From Alphaproteobacteria bacterium UBA6187 (GTDB lineage: Bacteria > Pseudomonadota > Alphaproteobacteria > Rickettsiales > UBA6187): a DNA stretch of 23,602 bases. Position numbers and translations under genes: made by a program. Below the pieces are notes generated by a model. That model was not told the DNA's origin. It saw only the letters and a list, made by a program, of their open reading frames with translations, and ran no database searches. The stretch lies in contig DITJ01000031.1 in the NCBI GenBank assembly GCA_002422795.1, forward strand, positions 18,727 to 42,328, read 5' to 3'. Within the stretch, counting starts at the first letter, position 1. Each line of letters opens with the position of its first letter. Positions 21,322-23,602 of this stretch are shown one piece after another.

Positions 21322-21864
21322 CTAAGGCATTTCCGCGAAGCCTTCATCTATAACTTCCACTTTGCTTGCTTTTTCTTCCGGTTTACATTCGGTTTCCTGC
21401 TGGGCAGTGCGTTTGGCATGGGATGCGCGTAAGGCTTTGGTTTCCATTCCGGTTAGTTCTTTTCCTTCTGGGGGCGGAGGTTCGTTGCCGAATAATATTG
21501 CAGCGCGGGTTACGGCAATTTTATGATTAGCATCTGTATATTTACAGAAAATCTTTTCATTTTTTTCAGTATCATCAATTTCAATGATATTACATGTTGA
21601 TTTATTAAAGAACTGATCGGTTTCAGGCCCTATAATCTGGCGGGATAGGTTAATGGCGGTGTGTCCCATATATTTGCTTTCAAACCCGAAAACCCTTTGT
21701 GTGCATGTGAATGGAGTGCAGTTTTCTAATTTTGCAGCATATTCAATACAGCCACGGTTACTGAAAAAATAGAATGTACCTAGAGAAAGGGAGGCTATCA
21801 GCGCAATTATAAAGATAATGCAGTTACGCAGGAAGTGGTCTTTTTCAAGGATGATACTGGCCAC
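21322..21864 (-). CDS. Membrane-anchored hypothetical protein
   Basis: A 180-residue product with one N-terminal transmembrane segment (about 11-34, NCIIFIIALIASLSLGTFYFF), then a domain with several Cys residues (GCIEYAAKLENCTPFTCTQRVFGFESKYMGHTAIN), and a charged tail rich in Pro, Lys and Glu. The Cys residues and N-in topology suggest a periplasmic domain stabilised by disulfides. The start is GTG 21864 with gaggaa 9 nt upstream. It is convergent with the tail fusion, 25 nt away. No family is recognised. Confidence 0.7.
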   Translation of the reverse strand: MASIILEKDHFLRNCIIFIIALIASLSLGTFYFFSNRGCIEYAAKLENCTPFTCTQRVFGFESKYMGHTAINLSRQIIGPETDQFFNKSTCNIIEIDDTEKNEKIFCKYTDANHKIAVTRAAILFGNEPPPPEGKELTGMETKALRASHAKRTAQQETECKPEEKASKVEVIDEGFAEMP

Positions 21865-22152
21865 TATTGCAGATTCCTCAGTTAATATTTACCAATATAT
21901 TTGTTCATTATAATAGGAAATTATTAATAAACTATTAAGAAAATATAATAATTTGATGTATTGAATTATTTATTCTTTTGCTTAAGTAACCGTAAATTAA
22001 GTATTTTATTGTAAAATAGTAGTAATAATTATAGAAATGCCTGAAAAACATCGTTCTTGTAATAAATCTTTAATATAATTGTGTTATTGTTATATTTAAG
22101 GTTAAAGTAAATATGTAAATTAACTTTTAACTTTATAAAATGAGGAAATAAT

Positions 22153-22635
22153 ATGTCAGCAGTTGAAAAAATCGCAGCCCATCAGGATGATATGATGAAA
22201 GAAGTTCAGCTAGTGCAGGAGTTGATGTCTAAAACTCCAACCGGCCAGAAGATGATGGCAACTTCTGTTGCTATGGCGGGCACACAGGAAATGAATGACT
22301 TGATGACGCTGATAGGCGATCCTGCCATTCGTGAAGAAGAACGGATGCTGCTTGCACAATATATGGGTGAAATGCTGAAGCGTGACCCTAAAAACGGTAT
22401 GCAGTTATATGCACAGTATTTGAAGTCTGTGGCAGAAAACCCGCAATATGCCGATAGAAAAGATTTTTACCTTGCAATGAGTGATACTGCCCTGGCTGTT
22501 AATGGCACTGCCGAATACCAGGAATATATTATTGCATATGGTGAATTTGAAAGTGATAAATCCGTAGAGGCGAAAGCCGCTCGCGAAGCTACGGAAGCCA
22601 TGCAGGCTAAAATGAGGGAATGGGCGGAAATATAA
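22153..22635 (+). CDS. Helical hypothetical protein
   Basis: A 160-residue all-helical, Met- and Glu-rich cytosolic-looking protein (VQLVQELMSKTPTGQKMMATSVAMAG, MLLAQYMGEMLKRDPKNGMQLYAQYL, then an AAREATEAMQAKMREW end). There is no signal peptide or known motif. GAGGAA lies 5-6 nt before ATG 22153. It is followed after 70 nt by another plus-strand gene across a GC-rich hairpin, so the two may share a transcript. The 288-nt gap before it is AT-rich and shows no clear element. Confidence 0.7.
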   Translation: MSAVEKIAAHQDDMMKEVQLVQELMSKTPTGQKMMATSVAMAGTQEMNDLMTLIGDPAIREEERMLLAQYMGEMLKRDPKNGMQLYAQYLKSVAENPQYADRKDFYLAMSDTALAVNGTAEYQEYIIAYGEFESDKSVEAKAAREATEAMQAKMREWAEI

Positions 22636-22645
22636 TATAAATTGG

Positions 22646-22675
22646 TTCCGGCTTTTGGTTGAGCAGGAGCCGGAA
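22646..22675 (+). other. Intercistronic hairpin
   Basis: TTCCGGCT (22646-22653) pairs perfectly with AGCCGGAA (22668-22675) across a 14-nt loop. No T run follows, so this is more likely an RNA-stabilising or attenuating hairpin than a full terminator. Confidence 0.5.
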
Positions 22676-22705
22676 ACTAAATTATAATTAGGCAAGGAGA
22701 TGTTT

Positions 22706-23602
22706 ATGGTTGCTAAAACAATTGAGCAGATTAGGAAAGAGATTGAATTTGAAAGAGAGCAGGGGCAAATTAGAAAAGAATTGCACGCTTCTTATGAAGA
22801 CAGAATCTCCGAACATAAAGAGAATGCCGGTACAGCAGCTGTTACTTCTGTAGTTGGTGGTATCCTTATCGGTATTGGTGTTGCTTTATTGCCTGTGATT
22901 GCGCCTCTTGGGGCTTTGCTTATAATGGCAGGTGTTGCAGCGGCCGGTTATGGTCTTGCTAAAGGCGCGTATGAAGCAAAAAAAGTGCTGCATGATATTC
23001 CAAAGGAGGAAAGGCAAGCCAGGAAAGATCTTAAAGAGGGGATTAAATTAGAAAAGCAGACGCTTGGAGAAGAAGCGAAGGCTGAGATGGAGAAAGCTAA
23101 GCGGGAAAAGGCCGTTGCTGAACAAAAAGCTGAAGATGAAGCTGATAAAACAAAAGCATTGAACAAAGAACTGAAAGATAAAAAAGTCATTGATGCTTCT
23201 ACAGATTTATATCACATGGCTGGCAATATTGATTCCAGAGCCAATCATATGGAGAAAATAGTTAAGACTCGGTATTCTGATAAGTTAGGAGCTGGTGATA
23301 ATGATATTAACAAGGCCATTGCTACTGTTTTAGAAAGTATACAATCGGATCCGTCAAGAACTGATTTATTTAATCGTAAAAATGGTAGAGACCAGATTTT
23401 GAAGAGTTTGAACAATCATATTGATATTTCTTTAAATAGCACTGTAACAGGAACTGTTGATTCACAAACAATTCTTTCCTGGGGTGAAGGTTTAGGTTAT
23501 GATCGTGGTGTTCTTGATACTAATTTTGGTAATAGACAGGCTGCTGCTGGTGTAGGTGCTGGTTTAGGTGGTGCTGCTGGCGGTGCTCCTGGCGGTGCTG
23601 GT
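22706..23602 (+). CDS. Coiled-coil membrane protein with Gly-rich region (incomplete at 3' end)
   Basis: At least 299 residues; the frame is still open at the window edge. An N-terminal charged helix (about 5-40, IEQIRKEIEFEREQGQIRKEL) leads to a hydrophobic, Gly/Ala-rich hairpin (about 42-85, VVGGILIGIGVALLPVIAPL then GALLIMAGVAAAGYGLAKGA). A long Lys/Glu/Ala coiled coil (about 90-175) and a mixed domain follow, ending in a Gly/Ala repeat (VGAGLGGAAGGAPGGAG). ATG 22706 is preferred over the in-frame ATG at 22700 because AAGGAG ends at 22699. The membrane-hairpin plus coiled-coil layout recalls secreted host-membrane proteins of intracellular bacteria, but nothing is specific enough to name one. 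Confidence 0.75.
   Translation, partial: MVAKTIEQIRKEIEFEREQGQIRKELHASYEDRISEHKENAGTAAVTSVVGGILIGIGVALLPVIAPLGALLIMAGVAAAGYGLAKGAYEAKKVLHDIPKEERQARKDLKEGIKLEKQTLGEEAKAEMEKAKREKAVAEQKAEDEADKTKALNKELKDKKVIDASTDLYHMAGNIDSRANHMEKIVKTRYSDKLGAGDNDINKAIATVLESIQSDPSRTDLFNRKNGRDQILKSLNNHIDISLNSTVTGTVDSQTILSWGEGLGYDRGVLDTNFGNRQAAAGVGAGLGGAAGGAPGGAG

Overview
The window looks like a chromosomal stretch of an AT-rich alphaproteobacterium. The evidence is an IalB-family secreted protein, a stand-alone uroporphyrinogen methyltransferase, an RcGTA/HK97-style head gene order, and many Rickettsiales-like palindromic repeats, including stems of the 'cgtcattgcgag' type. I cannot name the genus. Host association is an inference from base composition, the repeats and the effector-like proteins.

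Layout. Positions 1-6200 hold ordinary chromosomal genes: an IalB-like exported protein, cobA-type SUMT, metE with a clear intrinsic terminator, and a large unrecognised multi-pass membrane protein. Positions 6200-9310 hold small phage-associated or hypothetical genes, a lipoprotein and four palindromic elements. Positions 9315-10106 encode an isolated prepilin-like protein on the minus strand. From 10240 to 21296 a phage/GTA-type head module is spread over 11 kb on the plus strand: TerL, HK97 portal, prohead protease, major capsid protein, a small head/decoration-like protein, a small hypothetical, a gp6-like connector, and one ORF that joins a DUF3168-like tail terminator to a TP901-1-like tail tube protein. 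No tape measure, baseplate, lysis or integrase gene is visible. The module is interrupted by minus-strand genes: a Rap1a/Tai-like secreted protein, two hypotheticals, an AbrB-Doc toxin-antitoxin pair, an HTH remnant and an RHH-ParE pair. Positions 21322-23602 hold a membrane-anchored hypothetical, a helical hypothetical and the start of a coiled-coil, Gly-rich membrane protein that runs off the window.

Most notable. (1) Between the connector and the tail fusion lies what looks like a type I toxin-antitoxin locus: a 29-residue amphipathic peptide (20184-20273, minus) with a perfect Shine-Dalgarno sequence and a structured leader, facing a near-consensus plus-strand promoter and terminator that would make a short antisense RNA over its mRNA 3' end. 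(2) Four foldback elements are built from degenerate 7- or 8-nt words repeated in both arms of a hairpin. They start within a few bases of stop codons, and one related heptamer element sits in frame inside terL, like the Rickettsia palindromic elements that invade genes. (3) The tail terminator and tail tube proteins are fused. (4) Several larger palindromes share a CACGTA-N6/7/8-TACGCT core, and one palindrome supplies the C-terminus and stop codon of Doc.
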